Source: JAUSIF01 sp040901465
Lineage (GTDB): Bacteria; Pseudomonadota; Alphaproteobacteria; Rhizobiales; Xanthobacteraceae
DNA length: 64,000 bases
Assembly: GCA_040901465.1 (NCBI GenBank)
Contig: JBBDYN010000020.1
Span: 1-64,000, forward strand
Direction of reading: 5' to 3'
Shown here in pieces: positions 8,291 through 18,189 of this stretch. Position 1 is the first letter of the stretch; every line of letters starts with the position of its first letter. Position numbers and translations under genes: made by a program. The notes under the pieces are model-generated. The model was not told the origin of the DNA, ran no database searches, and saw nothing but the letters and a program-made list of their open reading frames with translations.

Positions 8291-8319
8291 ATGTACATGT
8301 ATGTCACTGAATATGTACA
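8291..8319. promoter_or_regulatory. Paired TGTACA half-palindromes before the toxin-antitoxin operon
   Basis: ATGTACAT (8291-8298) and ATGTACA (8313-8319) are 22 bases apart, two helical turns, and sit 16-44 bases before the antitoxin start. A -35-like TTGACT stands at 8271-8276. This is a likely autoregulatory operator of the following pair, inferred from position and symmetry. Confidence 0.45.
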
Positions 8320-8334
8320 GATGGAGCAGGGAAA

Positions 8335-8739
8335 GTGTCGAAATACGAGCCGCTCGGAGCCTTTCTGCAATCGCGGCACACCGACGAAGTGCCGATGACG
8401 TTCGCCCAGATCGAGCGTCTGACCGGGAGCAAGTTGCCGCCGTCGGCGCGCTATCGCGCATGGTGGAGCAACAATCCCAGCAATAGCGTAATGACCAAGG
8501 TCTGGCTGCAAGCGGGCTTCCGTAGCGAGAAGGTCAACCTCAAGGCGGGCAAGCTGGTGTTTCGCCGCGTGCGCGGGGGCGCTGGCGCGATCAAGACCGG
8601 CGCGGGTGCGACGCGCTCCGAAGCCGGCGGCGAGGGGAAGCGGCACCCGTTGTTCGGGGCGCTGAAGGGTTTGATGCGCATCGCGCCGAATACCGATCTC
8701 ACCAAGCCGGCCGACCCGACATGGGGAGATCGTAGCTGA
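8335..8739 (+). CDS. DUF7662-type putative antitoxin
   Basis: 134 residues, GTG start preceded by GAGCAGGG. The protein begins MSKYEPLGAFLQSR and contains MTFAQIERLTGSKLPPSARYRAWWSNN, a pattern I recognise from DUF7662 proteins: a compact winged or strand-helix domain in which a target-like motif YRAWWSNNP recurs. The C-terminal 50 residues are low in conservation. It overlaps the PIN-domain gene by one base, so the two are translated together. An antitoxin role is inferred from this coupling. Confidence 0.7.
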   Translation: MSKYEPLGAFLQSRHTDEVPMTFAQIERLTGSKLPPSARYRAWWSNNPSNSVMTKVWLQAGFRSEKVNLKAGKLVFRRVRGGAGAIKTGAGATRSEAGGEGKRHPLFGALKGLMRIAPNTDLTKPADPTWGDRS

Positions 8740-9152
8740 TGCAGCCGCTCCTGCTCGATACCTGCGCGGTGATCTGGCTCGCCGAGGACGAGCCCATCGC
8801 GCAGGAAGCGGCCGACGCATTGAACGCCGCGCACGCGGCCGGCGTCGCGACCTACATCTCGCCGATCACCGCCTGGGAAGTGGGGTTGCTGGCTGCGCGC
8901 GAGCGATTGAAGCTCCTGATCACGCCCGAACGGTGGTTCGATCGCTTGCTCGCGTTGCCGAACGTGCGGCTCGCAGAAATGCGGCCCGATGTTCTGATCG
9001 CTTCGTCATTCCTGCCGGGCAAGGCACCGCGCGATCGCGCCGACCGGATCATCGCAGCGACCGCGCGCGACCTCGGCTGTACGCTGATGACGCGCGACCG
9101 TGCGTTGCTGGAATACGGCGAGCAGGGGCACGTGAAGATATTGGCGTGCTGA
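8739..9152 (+). CDS. PIN-domain ribonuclease toxin (VapC-like)
   Basis: 137 residues, the size of VapC-family PIN nucleases. The acidic metal-binding residues are visible: D7 in LLLDTCAVIWL, the E in ITAWEVGLL near residue 47, and the C-terminal pair in DRADRIIAATARDLG, followed by LMTRDRALLEYG. VapC toxins cleave RNA and are held by a partner protein. Here the partner would be the overlapping upstream DUF7662 protein rather than a classical VapB. Confidence 0.88.
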   Translation: MQPLLLDTCAVIWLAEDEPIAQEAADALNAAHAAGVATYISPITAWEVGLLAARERLKLLITPERWFDRLLALPNVRLAEMRPDVLIASSFLPGKAPRDRADRIIAATARDLGCTLMTRDRALLEYGEQGHVKILAC

Positions 9153-9246
9153 CGCCCCGGAATTCGAAAAGCCCGGCATTCGCCCGCAACAACCGAGGCT
9201 TGCCGCCTCGCCGCGCTGCCCGTAGGTTCCGAATCCGGAGAAAGCC

Positions 9247-10068
9247 ATGCGCAAGACGCCGGCCATCAACACGCTCTATTACGGCGATAACCTGCGCATC
9301 CTGCGCGATTACATCGAGGACGAATCCGTCGATCTCGTCTATCTCGATCCGCCGTTCAATTCGAGCGCGACCTATAACGTCCTGTTCAAGTCGCCCAGGG
9401 GCGAGGGCAGCCAGGCGCAAATCGAGGCGTTCGAGGACACCTGGCACTGGAACGCCTCGGCCGAGGAGGCGTTCGACGAGGTGATGAAGTCGGGCAATTC
9501 CGACGCCGCGGAAATGCTGCGCGCCATGCGGTCGTTCCTGAAGGAGAACGACATGATGGCGTATCTCACGATGATGGCGGTGCGGCTCCTGGAATTGCAT
9601 CGCGTGCTGAAGCCGACCGGATCGCTGTATCTGCACTGCGATCCGACGGCGAGTCATTATCTAAAGATTTTGCTTGATGCGGTTTTTGGTCCGACTCGTT
9701 TTCTGAATGAAATTGTTTGGAAGAGAACAAGTGCGCATAGCAGCGCAAAGCGGTACGGCGGTTGCAGCGAAATCCATTGTCGCTTGGCTCGCGCAACACA
9801 AGGAAACTCACGGCATGCCGACAAAAGCTGGAATACGCGCCGCGATAAAAGCGCTTTGGCCCTGTTAGCGCCCGGGCGCTTGTCCGGAATTTCCCCAAGC
9901 GATTGCCGCGCAACGATTTTCCGGTTCAAGGCAAGCGGCCGGCGGAAAATTTCGCTGTCCACGCAATCGTTTGCCGCGCGACGCGGGCGAATTTCGCGCG
10001 CGCAGGAACCCGCGACCGCGCGAGCGCGAACAAAACGAGATAAAAATCCCGGCTACCGCGGCTGGTAG
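9247..10068 (+). pseudogene. Adenine-specific DNA methyltransferase, truncated after about 170 residues
   Basis: Residues 1-170 match Mod/beta-class DNA methyltransferases: LVYLDPPFNSSATYNVLF carries the DPPF catalytic motif IV near residue 36, with WHWNASAEEAF and GSLYLHCDPTASHYLK later (SAM region). After AKRYGG at about 9757 the family sequence stops, and the remaining 100 residues are Arg/Ala-rich and unlike any methylase. The target-recognition and C-terminal parts are therefore missing. No restriction gene is adjacent. A solitary remnant is the best reading. Confidence 0.75.
9707..9868 (+). other. Short alternative-frame ORF at the methylase break
   Basis: In the +1 frame relative to the methylase, 53 codons from ATG 9707 to TAG 9868 give a composition closer to real protein than the methylase frame after 9757 (for example AAKSIVAWLAQHKETHGMP). 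It may be the tail of another gene joined at the break. A 12-bp palindrome, GCGCCCGGGCGC, lies at 9868-9879. From 9880 to 10186 I see no gene. Confidence 0.3.
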
Positions 10069-10186
10069 CAACGCAATCGCCGTGGCGCGATATCTGGAAT
10101 GCGCGGCGCACAGGCTGCGAACAATTTTGGCAATGTGACAATGGTGCGACGTTGTTTGTGACAAACACGGCCGCTAATTTTTAAGC

Positions 10187-11917
10187 ATGGATGCGGCGGG
10201 TGAGAGGCGCGCTCGGGAAACCGAGATCAAACTGCTGTTGCGGCGGCAGGATGTGACGCGGCTGCGCAGCCACCCGGTGCTCTGGGCCGGCTTCGAACAG
10301 GCCGGCGAGCCAAGCCAGCAGGCGTCCGTGTATTTCGACGACCGCCGGCGCACGTTGCGCCGGGAGGGCCTGTCGCTGCGCGTGCGCCAGATCGGCGAGC
10401 GGCGCATTCAGACGATCAAGGCGCTGAACGGCAGCGCCGGTCCGATCGAGCGCGGCGAATGGCAAGCGGACGTCGCCGGCACGCGCCCGGATCTGTCGGC
10501 CGCGGCCGGGACGGCGCTGCAGCCGGTGCTGCCCAAGCTGCGCAATCCGCTGGAGCCGGTGTTCGAGACCCGCGTCGCGCGCACCGCGTTTCCGGTGCAG
10601 TACGGAAATTCGGAAATCCTCGTCGCGCTCGACCAGGGCGAGATCGACACCGGCAAGGCCAGCGCGCCGATCTGCGAGGTCGAGCTGGAATTGAAGCGCG
10701 GCAACCGCGGCGACCTGTTTCGCCTGGCCGAGCAGCTCGACGGCACGATCCCGCTGGAACTTTCCTATGCCACCAAGTCCGCGCGCGGCTACGCGCTGCT
10801 CGACGCGGCCGACACGAACTTCGACAGGGCCGGGGACGTGCGGTTGCTGCCGGGCACGTCGCTCGCCGATGCCTTCCGCGCGATCGCGCACGACTGCCTG
10901 CGGCACGTGGTCGAGAACCGCGCGGGCGTGGCCCGGCGCGAGCCCGAGGCGCTGCACCAGATGCGGATCGCGATCCGCCGGTTCCGCACCACGTTGTCGC
11001 TGTTCCGCGACGTGGTGGCCGGGCCGGGAGCGGAAGCCGTCAAGGCCGAGCTGCGCTGGCTGCGCGATCAAACCGGCCCCGCGCGCGACCTAGACGTATT
11101 CATCAGCGAAGTCATGGTGCCGATCCGCGGCCAGCATCCGAAGGAGAAGGCCGTCGTCAGCCTGCACCAGCATTTGCGCCGGCGCCGGCTCAAGGCCTAC
11201 AGCGCGGCGCGCGAGGCGGTCGCGTCGCCGCGGTTCCGCAAGCTCGCGGTGCAGACGGCGGCGTGGGTGGAGGACGGGGATTGGCGCACGAACGCCGATG
11301 CGCTGATGCAGGCGCGGCAGGATGCGCCGGTCGAGATTTACGCCGCCGAGCGGCTCTCCGCGCTGCACCGCAAGGTGCGCAAGCACGGCAAGCGCCTGCG
11401 CGAGTTCGATCACGAGGGCCGGCACCGGCTGCGGGTGCAAGCGAAGAAGCTGCGCTACGCCGCCGAGTTCCTCGCCCGCCTCGCCCCGGCCAGGAAGGCG
11501 CGCAAGCGCGCGAAGGCGCTGATCGCCGCGCTCAAGCAGATGCAGGACAAGCTGGGCGGGCTGAACGACATCGCCGTGCGCAAGTCGCTGTCCGCGGAAA
11601 TCGCCGGCAAGGTCGGGCCTGGCGCCGCGCGCAAGCAGAGCGGCCGCGAGCGAATTTTCGTGGCCGGCCTGATTGCGGGGCACCAGGAGGCGCACATGGG
11701 CCGGCTGCTCGACGAGGCCGCAGACGCTTTCGCGGAATTCCGCAAGGTGAAGCCGTTCTGGAAGGCGCTGGCGCGGGAGTCCGTGCCGGTCCCGGCTTCG
11801 CCCGGCAAGCCGCCGGAGGCCGAGGCCGCGGCGCCGGTCGCGCCCGCCAGCGGCGCGGAACATGCGCGGGCCGAAGACGGCGCGCGCGTGCAGGAAGCGG
11901 AAAGCAAGGCTGCGTAG
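10187..11917 (+). CDS. CYTH and CHAD domain protein
   Basis: 576 residues. The N-terminal CYTH (triphosphate tunnel) domain starts with the ExExK-like motif ETEIKLLL at about residue 10, followed by ASVYFDDRRRTLRREGLSLRVR and a QTIKAL strand. From about residue 215 a CHAD domain follows, with repeated conserved histidines and arginines in ALHQMRIAIRRFRTTLSLFR and later HRLRVQAKKLRYAAEF. CHAD domains bind inorganic polyphosphate. CYTH domains hydrolyse or bind triphosphates. The C-terminal 40 residues are an Ala/Pro/Glu tail. It stands alone between accessory genes. Confidence 0.92.
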   Translation: MDAAGERRARETEIKLLLRRQDVTRLRSHPVLWAGFEQAGEPSQQASVYFDDRRRTLRREGLSLRVRQIGERRIQTIKALNGSAGPIERGEWQADVAGTRPDLSAAAGTALQPVLPKLRNPLEPVFETRVARTAFPVQYGNSEILVALDQGEIDTGKASAPICEVELELKRGNRGDLFRLAEQLDGTIPLELSYATKSARGYALLDAADTNFDRAGDVRLLPGTSLADAFRAIAHDCLRHVVENRAGVARREPEALHQMRIAIRRFRTTLSLFRDVVAGPGAEAVKAELRWLRDQTGPARDLDVFISEVMVPIRGQHPKEKAVVSLHQHLRRRRLKAYSAAREAVASPRFRKLAVQTAAWVEDGDWRTNADALMQARQDAPVEIYAAERLSALHRKVRKHGKRLREFDHEGRHRLRVQAKKLRYAAEFLARLAPARKARKRAKALIAALKQMQDKLGGLNDIAVRKSLSAEIAGKVGPGAARKQSGRERIFVAGLIAGHQEAHMGRLLDEAADAFAEFRKVKPFWKALARESVPVPASPGKPPEAEAAAPVAPASGAEHARAEDGARVQEAESKAA

Positions 11918-11990
11918 GCCGCGGCAGCTACGATCGCGAAATCCCTTGTGCGAAGCCCGCCTTTGCTACTTTGGGAGTCTTAAGACGTGG

Positions 11991-12013
11991 ATGCCCGCAA
12001 CAAGTGCGGGCAT
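11991..12013. repeat. REP-like hairpin (ATGCCCGC family)
   Basis: Perfect 8-bp stem ATGCCCGC / GCGGGCAT with a 7-base loop, a little downstream of the CYTH-CHAD gene. A related copy (9-bp stem) lies at 14112-14134 between fliN and flbD. Confidence 0.8.
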
Positions 12014-12029
12014 GATGCGGCACTCGACG

Positions 12030-12227
12030 TTAGAACGCCTTGGGCAGGCCCGCTTGGCGCAGGATGGCGTTGGCGGTGTGGCGACTCGGGATGCCGACGG
12101 GCACCGCGAAGTTTCGCTTCGTAATCGGGCTGTGCCAGATTTCGTGACTGCCCTTGCCTTGGCGGACGAGCGTGCAGCCGGCCGCGCGCAGCAACTCCCG
12201 CAACGCGCAGTCGAACGGCGGCGCCAT
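12030..12227 (-). CDS. hicA: HicA-family mRNA interferase toxin
   Basis: 65 residues with the HicA dsRBD-like fold: LRAAGCTLVRQGKGSHEIWHSP contains the G-S-H catalytic histidine motif, followed by FAVPVG and a C-terminal helix TANAILRQAGL. It begins immediately after the stop codon of the upstream DUF1902 gene (TGA directly followed by ATG), so the pair is one operon. Function as a translation-inhibiting RNase is known for the family. Confidence 0.9.
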   Translation of the reverse strand: MAPPFDCALRELLRAAGCTLVRQGKGSHEIWHSPITKRNFAVPVGIPSRHTANAILRQAGLPKAF

Positions 12228-12464
12228 TCAGGCCGCGGCCGGTTCGGCTTCGCGCAGGGCGGTGATCTGAAGGAACAGCTCGGCCGGATCGACGCCGGGA
12301 TGATTGTCCGGCAGGAGGTCGAGCGCCATCGCGGACATCTTCGCCAGGAGCTCGTCGAGCGTCGGCGCATCGGCCGCAGCCGGGATATCGTCGCAGTGCC
12401 CGCTCCAGACCGACGCCTCTTCGTCCCACGCGGCAGAAATCGTGAAGATCACCGGTTTCGACAT
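12228..12464 (-). CDS. DUF1902 / HicB-like antitoxin
   Basis: 78 residues: FTISAAWDEEASVWSGHCDDIPAAADAPTLDELLAKM is the partial RNase H-like fold of DUF1902/HicB antitoxins, which neutralise HicA. No separate DNA-binding domain is visible, so autoregulation may be weak or absent. Gene order is antitoxin first, then toxin. No gene is seen in 12465-12690. Confidence 0.85.
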   Translation of the reverse strand: MSKPVIFTISAAWDEEASVWSGHCDDIPAAADAPTLDELLAKMSAMALDLLPDNHPGVDPAELFLQITALREAEPAAA

Positions 12465-12690
12465 GTCCGCTCCATTGGATGCCGTGCCGCGAATTCTTCG
12501 CCGAGATCAATAGCGATGCGGTGCGTCATGCCGGACAGAATATCACAATGACGGGCGCGGCCAAAGATGGCGAACATCGCGCGTATGCCTGGAATGACGA
12601 TCGTTGGGCCGCGCTGGCTCCTCGCGCTTGTTTGTTTGCCGCGCCCGGATGCTCGCCGGTCGCTTCGCGACGCGGCTTCGCCGGCGCGAG

Positions 12691-14088
<1,398 letters not shown>

Positions 14089-14111
14089 GGCTGGCTCCTC
14101 TCGCTTCCGTC

Positions 14112-14240
14112 ATGCCCGCGCTCGTCGCGGGCATCCACGCCTTCCGGGCGATGCAACGCGAAAGGCGTGGATGGCAGCCGAACTCGGCTGTTGCCGAGTT
14201 CGGCCAGTTTAGTTTGGCAAGCCGGGTCCAACCGGCTTGC
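14112..14240. repeat. Cluster of intergenic hairpins between fliN and flbD
   Basis: Three stems stand in a row: 14112-14134 (9 bp, ATGCCCGCG arm), 14177-14204 (12 bp, GCCGAACTCGGC arm, 4-base loop) and 14217-14240 (9 bp). Arms reading CATCCACGCCTT and AAGGCGTGGATG enclose part of the cluster. This is a REP-like composite that may stabilise or attenuate the fliF-fliN transcript before flbD. Confidence 0.75.
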
Positions 14241-14281
14241 TGACAAGCCCGGCCATGACGTTGAATGATGTCGACGGCGCA

Positions 14282-14641
14282 TCACGTGCGATCCGCCTTG
14301 ATGATTTCCGTCATGGTCACGCCGAGGCGCTCCTTCACGAGCACGACCTCGCCGCGGGCGACGAGCCGGTTGTTCACGAAAATATCGATCGCCTCGCCGA
14401 CCTTGCGATCGAGCTCCAGTACGACGCCGGGCCCGAGCTTCAAGAGCTCGCCCACGTCCATGCGGGTGCGGCCGAGCACGGCCGAGACGTGCACCGGCAC
14501 GTCGAACACGGCCTCGAGGTCGGAGGCGCTCTTGATCATGGCGCCGTCGTCGGGCGCCGTGGGCCGCGCCTGTTCCTTCGGCGTCACGAGCTCGACGTCG
14601 GATTCGAGATCGGGCAGCGGCGGGTTTTTGTCGTCGCTCAT
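14282..14641 (-). CDS. fliN: Flagellar motor switch protein FliN
   Basis: 119 residues. The SpoA/FliN C-terminal domain is plain: VFDVPVHVSAVLGRTRMDVGELLKLGPGVVLELDRKVGEAIDIFVNNRLVARGEVVLV. It belongs to the C-ring at the base of the motor. The ATG overlaps the fliH stop (ATGA, 14638-14641), so translation is coupled. The N-terminal 40 residues are acidic and variable as usual. Confidence 0.95.
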   Translation of the reverse strand: MSDDKNPPLPDLESDVELVTPKEQARPTAPDDGAMIKSASDLEAVFDVPVHVSAVLGRTRMDVGELLKLGPGVVLELDRKVGEAIDIFVNNRLVARGEVVLVKERLGVTMTEIIKADRT

Positions 14642-15324
14642 TGGTTGCGCTCCAAGTTCTTGTGCTGCAAGTCGGCGGCGGGCGTCTCTTCGCCGCCGCG
14701 CGCGAGATAACGGGAAACGGCCTCTTCAATGCGGCGCTCGATCGCGGCGCGGTCGCGCTCGACGCCGCCATCGGCCCACTCGATGCGGACCTCGTCCTGC
14801 TTGAGTTCGGGCGCGGGCAGCAGCACGAGGCGGGTGGCGAAGCCGCGTTGCTCGGCGATCTGCTTCAAGCGGGCGCCGGCGGGTTCCAGAAGGTCTTCGG
14901 AGAGGCGCACGGCAAGGTGCGGGGCCGAGCGCACGTGCGCGAGCACGTCGACCACTAGCGCCTCGATTTCCGCCACCGGCTCGCGCTCGATCAGCGCCGG
15001 CGCGAGCTTTTTCGCGATCGCGACGGCGACTTCCACGGCTTCGGTTTCGAGGCGGGATTCGAGGGCGGCGAATTTTTTGCTGAGATCGCCGATGCGTTCG
15101 GCGGTCTGATTGAAGGCAACGGCGAGGCGGCGCTCGATCCTGGCATTGGCCTCGGTCTCGCCCGCGGCATGGCCGCGCTTGAAGGCTTCGGATTCGACGG
15201 CAGCGAGGGCTATGCCCGAGACGGCGCTGCCGCGATCGAATTCGACGTCGAACAGGAACTTCACCGGCTCGCCCGCCGGGCCGTCGTTCGCGTCTTGCAC
15301 CATCGGTTTCGTCAGCGTTGCCAT
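14638..15324 (-). CDS. fliH: Flagellar assembly protein FliH-like
   Basis: 228 residues, a FliH/YscL-type regulator of the export ATPase. The central part is helical and charged (GHAAGETEANARIERRLAVAF), and the C-terminal domain ends DLLEPAGARLKQIAEQRGF followed by VRIEWADGGVERDRAAIERRIEEAV, the typical strand-helix ending. FliH is poorly conserved. The name rests on this pattern and on its place between fliG and fliN. Confidence 0.85.
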   Translation of the reverse strand: MATLTKPMVQDANDGPAGEPVKFLFDVEFDRGSAVSGIALAAVESEAFKRGHAAGETEANARIERRLAVAFNQTAERIGDLSKKFAALESRLETEAVEVAVAIAKKLAPALIEREPVAEIEALVVDVLAHVRSAPHLAVRLSEDLLEPAGARLKQIAEQRGFATRLVLLPAPELKQDEVRIEWADGGVERDRAAIERRIEEAVSRYLARGGEETPAADLQHKNLERNQ

Positions 15325-15331
15325 CGGCGCC

Positions 15332-16432
15332 TCAATAGACCAGTTCGTCGTCGGCGCTGTGGCCCTTGGCGATCACGATCTCGCCCTTGGCCGCGAGTTC
15401 CTTCGCGAGGTTCACCATCGCCGCCTGCGCCTCGTCGACCTCGCGCAGGCGCACGGGGCCCATGGTCTCCATCTCTTCCTGCAGGAGCTTGGCGGCGCGA
15501 GTCGACATGTTGGCCTTGAAGTAATCGCGTGCGGCCTCCGAGGCGCCCTTGAGTGCGATCGCGATCTTGCCGCGATCGACGTTGCGCATCAGCGTTTGCG
15601 CCGCGGCCGCATCGAGCTTCACGAGGTCGTCGAAGGTGAACATCAACGCCTTGATGCGCTCGGCGGATTCGCGGTTGTTCTCTTCCAGCGCGGAGATGAA
15701 GCGCGACTCGGTCTGACGGTCGAAGTTGTTGAAGATTTCCGCGATCAACTCGTGGGCGTCGCGGCGGCTCGTTTGCGACAGGTTTGACATGAATTCGGTG
15801 CGCAGCGTCTGCTCGACGCGCTCGAGCACGTCCTTCTGAATCGCTTCCATGCGCAGCATGCGGTTGATGACGTCGAGGGCGAGTTCGTCCGGCAGGATGC
15901 CGATCACGCGCGCGGCGTGCTCGGAGCGGATTTTCGACAAGACGACCGCGATCGTCTGCGGGTACTCGTTCTTGAGGTAGTTGGCGAGCACCTCTTCCTG
16001 AACGTTGGAGAGCTTCTCCCACATGTTGCGGCCGGCGGGGCCGCGGATTTCTTCCATGATGATCGAGACGCGCTCGCCCGGCAGAAATTGCGACAGCAGC
16101 CGCTCGGTCGCGGCAGAGTCGCCCATGAGTGCGCCGGTCGCCGACATCTGGCCGACAAAATCGATCATCAGCCGCTCGACCGCGTCGGAATCGATGGTGC
16201 CGAGGCTGGACATGGCGACGGAGAGGGTGCGGATTTCCTCGTCGTCGAGGAGCTTCCAGACCTCGGCGCCGTATTTCTCGCCGAGCGCGAGCAACAGGAT
16301 CGCCGAACGCTCGGGTCCCTGCAGCGGACGGCCGCGCACGGCCTGCTTGCCGGGAGCAGGCTTTGCGGTGTCCGCGCCCTTTTCCCCCTTGCGGGTGAAG
16401 AGCGCATCGACGAGGGCGGCGGCGGTCGACAT
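15332..16432 (-). CDS. fliG: Flagellar motor switch protein FliG
   Basis: 366 residues, the rotor protein that meets the stator. The three armadillo-like domains are evident, including the middle EHAARVIGILPDELALDVINRML pattern (EHPQ-like motif region) and the C-terminal torque helix with charged residues (FTFDDLVKLDAAAAQTLM, RDYFKANMSTRAAKLLQEEME). It starts 8 bases after the fliF stop and ends 7 bases before fliH. The length is slightly above the usual 330-340 because of an N-terminal extension. Confidence 0.96.
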   Translation of the reverse strand: MSTAAALVDALFTRKGEKGADTAKPAPGKQAVRGRPLQGPERSAILLLALGEKYGAEVWKLLDDEEIRTLSVAMSSLGTIDSDAVERLMIDFVGQMSATGALMGDSAATERLLSQFLPGERVSIIMEEIRGPAGRNMWEKLSNVQEEVLANYLKNEYPQTIAVVLSKIRSEHAARVIGILPDELALDVINRMLRMEAIQKDVLERVEQTLRTEFMSNLSQTSRRDAHELIAEIFNNFDRQTESRFISALEENNRESAERIKALMFTFDDLVKLDAAAAQTLMRNVDRGKIAIALKGASEAARDYFKANMSTRAAKLLQEEMETMGPVRLREVDEAQAAMVNLAKELAAKGEIVIAKGHSADDELVY

Positions 16433-16440
16433 CCTTCACC

Positions 16441-18102
16441 TCACGCCGTCTTCTCGTGCATCCACTGACGGAGAATCGACACCGTCTCGTAGGGATTGCG
16501 CGAGGCGAGCTCGCCGACTTTCTGAATCGACGCCTGGTGCGCCTCGCCTTGAATCTGCGCGAACTCGATCTGGCGGGCGGCCTGATAGTCCGGGGTGAGC
16601 CTGGGGGGCGGCGGCGCGACGGCCGTGCGCTCAACCTCGTGACTGACCACGACGGGCACTACGTTGGGCACCGGGAGCGCGGGGACCGCGCTCTCATCCG
16701 GCGTCACCACGCGGCGCACGAGCGGGCGTACGACGAACAGCAGTACGAGGAGCGAAAGAATCGCGACCACCGCGAGATTGACGGCATGCATGATGTCGTC
16801 GGTGGTGAAGCGCAGCATGCTCATGAAGCCGCCTTCCGCGGCGATCTGCGGCGTGCCCGCGACTTCGGCGAAGCGCAGGTTCACCACCTCGATCTGATCC
16901 CCGCGCTTCTCGTCGAAGCCGATCGACGAGCGCACGAGCGCGGTGATGCGGTCGATCTCCTCCTGCGGGCGCGGCTCGTACGTGGTTTCGTTGGCGTTCG
17001 CACCTTTCTTGTAATTGCCGTCGACGAGAACCGCGACCGACAAGCGCCGGACGCGGCCGGGTTCGGTGACCTCGGTGCGGGTGGTGCGGGAAATTTCGTA
17101 GTTCACCACCTCTTCGGTCTTGCGATTGGAGTCGTTGGAGCTCGGCTGTTGCTGCGCGGCGTTCTGCGGGTTGTTGCCGGGAAGCTGGTTGCCGACGGAG
17201 ACGCCTTCCTCCTGTTGGCCCTGCTTCGATTGCGCGGCTTCCTCCCGGCTTTGCGTGGAGCGGACGACGCGGCTTTCCGGGTCGTAGCGGTCGGAGGTCT
17301 GCTGGATGCGAGTGTAGTCGAAATCGGCGGCGACGGTGACGCGGGCGCGCCCGGGGCCGACCACGCTCGAGACAATCGATTCAACCTGGTTCTTCAGGCC
17401 CAGTTCGAATGCGGTCCTGCGCTCGTCGAGGGCGGGCGCGAGGCCGGCTTCGGCGGAGCCGACGCCGTCGGCAAGCAGGCGGCCCTGCTCGTCCACGATC
17501 GAGACGCGCTCGGGCTTCAAGCCGCGCACCGCAGTGGCGACCAAGTGGCGGATCGCGCGCACCTGCGCTTGCTCGAGTTGGCTTCTTACCCGCAGCACGA
17601 TCGATGCCGAGGGATCCTGGCGGTCGCGCTGGAACAGTTGGCGCTCGGGGATGACGAGGTGAACGCGCGCCGCGGAGACGCGGTCGAGCGAACGAATGGT
17701 GCGGGCAAGCTCGCCCTCGAGCGCGCGCAGGTGGTTCACGTTCTGCACAAAGGAGGTGGTGCCGAGCGTGTCGGACTTGTCGAAAATCTCGTAGCCGACC
17801 GAGCCGCCGCGCGGCAGCCCCGCTTCAGCAAGGCGCATGCGGGCGCGCGTCACCTGATCCTTCGGGATCAGGATGGTCGCGCCGTCGGCGCGTAACTCGA
17901 AGGGAATCCCCTGGGACTCCAATTCCTTCAGGACGCGGTTGGAATCCTCGATCGTGAGCTCGGTGAATAGCGGCGACATGGTCGGCGCCGAGACCCGCAT
18001 GCCGACGACCACGAAGAATCCGACAAGGGCCACGGTCACCGCCGCCATGGCGGCGATGCGGGCCGCGCCCAGTGCTTTGATGAACTCGACCAATCCGTTC
18101 AC
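16441..18102 (-). CDS. fliF: Flagellar M-ring protein FliF
   Basis: About 553 residues, the MS-ring protein around the export gate. An N-terminal membrane segment (MAAVTVALVGFFVVVGMRV), the YscJ/FliF ring-building domains (AGLPRGGSVGYEIFDKSDTLGTTSFVQNVNHLRALEGELARTI) and a second membrane segment near residue 440 (AVNLAVVAILSLLVLLFVV) are visible, then the FliG-binding tail. I choose GTG 18102, with GGGGGA eight bases upstream, over the in-frame ATG at 18156. It heads the fliF-fliG-fliH-fliN-flbD operon. Confidence 0.94.
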   Translation of the reverse strand: MNGLVEFIKALGAARIAAMAAVTVALVGFFVVVGMRVSAPTMSPLFTELTIEDSNRVLKELESQGIPFELRADGATILIPKDQVTRARMRLAEAGLPRGGSVGYEIFDKSDTLGTTSFVQNVNHLRALEGELARTIRSLDRVSAARVHLVIPERQLFQRDRQDPSASIVLRVRSQLEQAQVRAIRHLVATAVRGLKPERVSIVDEQGRLLADGVGSAEAGLAPALDERRTAFELGLKNQVESIVSSVVGPGRARVTVAADFDYTRIQQTSDRYDPESRVVRSTQSREEAAQSKQGQQEEGVSVGNQLPGNNPQNAAQQQPSSNDSNRKTEEVVNYEISRTTRTEVTEPGRVRRLSVAVLVDGNYKKGANANETTYEPRPQEEIDRITALVRSSIGFDEKRGDQIEVVNLRFAEVAGTPQIAAEGGFMSMLRFTTDDIMHAVNLAVVAILSLLVLLFVVRPLVRRVVTPDESAVPALPVPNVVPVVVSHEVERTAVAPPPPRLTPDYQAARQIEFAQIQGEAHQASIQKVGELASRNPYETVSILRQWMHEKTA

Positions 18103-18150
18103 GCGCAGTCTCCCCCAAACCGGCCCGCCACAGGCGCCGCTCACCCAACT

Positions 18151-18165
18151 GGGCAAGTTTTGCCC
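18151..18165. promoter_or_regulatory. Palindrome at fliF promoter (candidate FlbD/ftr-like site)
   Basis: GGGCAA-GTT-TTGCCC, a near-copy of the palindrome upstream of flhA (7021-7033) and likewise next to a CtrA-like box. In Caulobacter FlbD represses fliF from an ftr site close to the start. The same design is inferred here. Confidence 0.45.
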
Positions 18166-18174
18166 GGTTTATGG

Positions 18175-18189
18175 TTGAGAAAGCCTTAA
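18175..18189 (-). promoter_or_regulatory. CtrA-like box upstream of fliF
   Basis: TTAA-N7-TCAACCAT on the minus strand, about 75 bases before the chosen fliF start. It is almost the same as the flhA box. It supports CtrA activation of the operon. No gene is supported in 18190-18479. Confidence 0.6.

Noticed and set aside
7379..8461. 360-codon minus-strand frame through the hairpin-rich segment
   Set aside because: Composition is shadow-like, no start with a ribosome site is seen, and it crosses the antitoxin operator region.
10459..12015. 518-codon plus-strand frame inside the CYTH-CHAD gene
   Set aside because: It runs out of frame with a strongly supported protein and is composed of Arg, Ala, Gly and Pro only.
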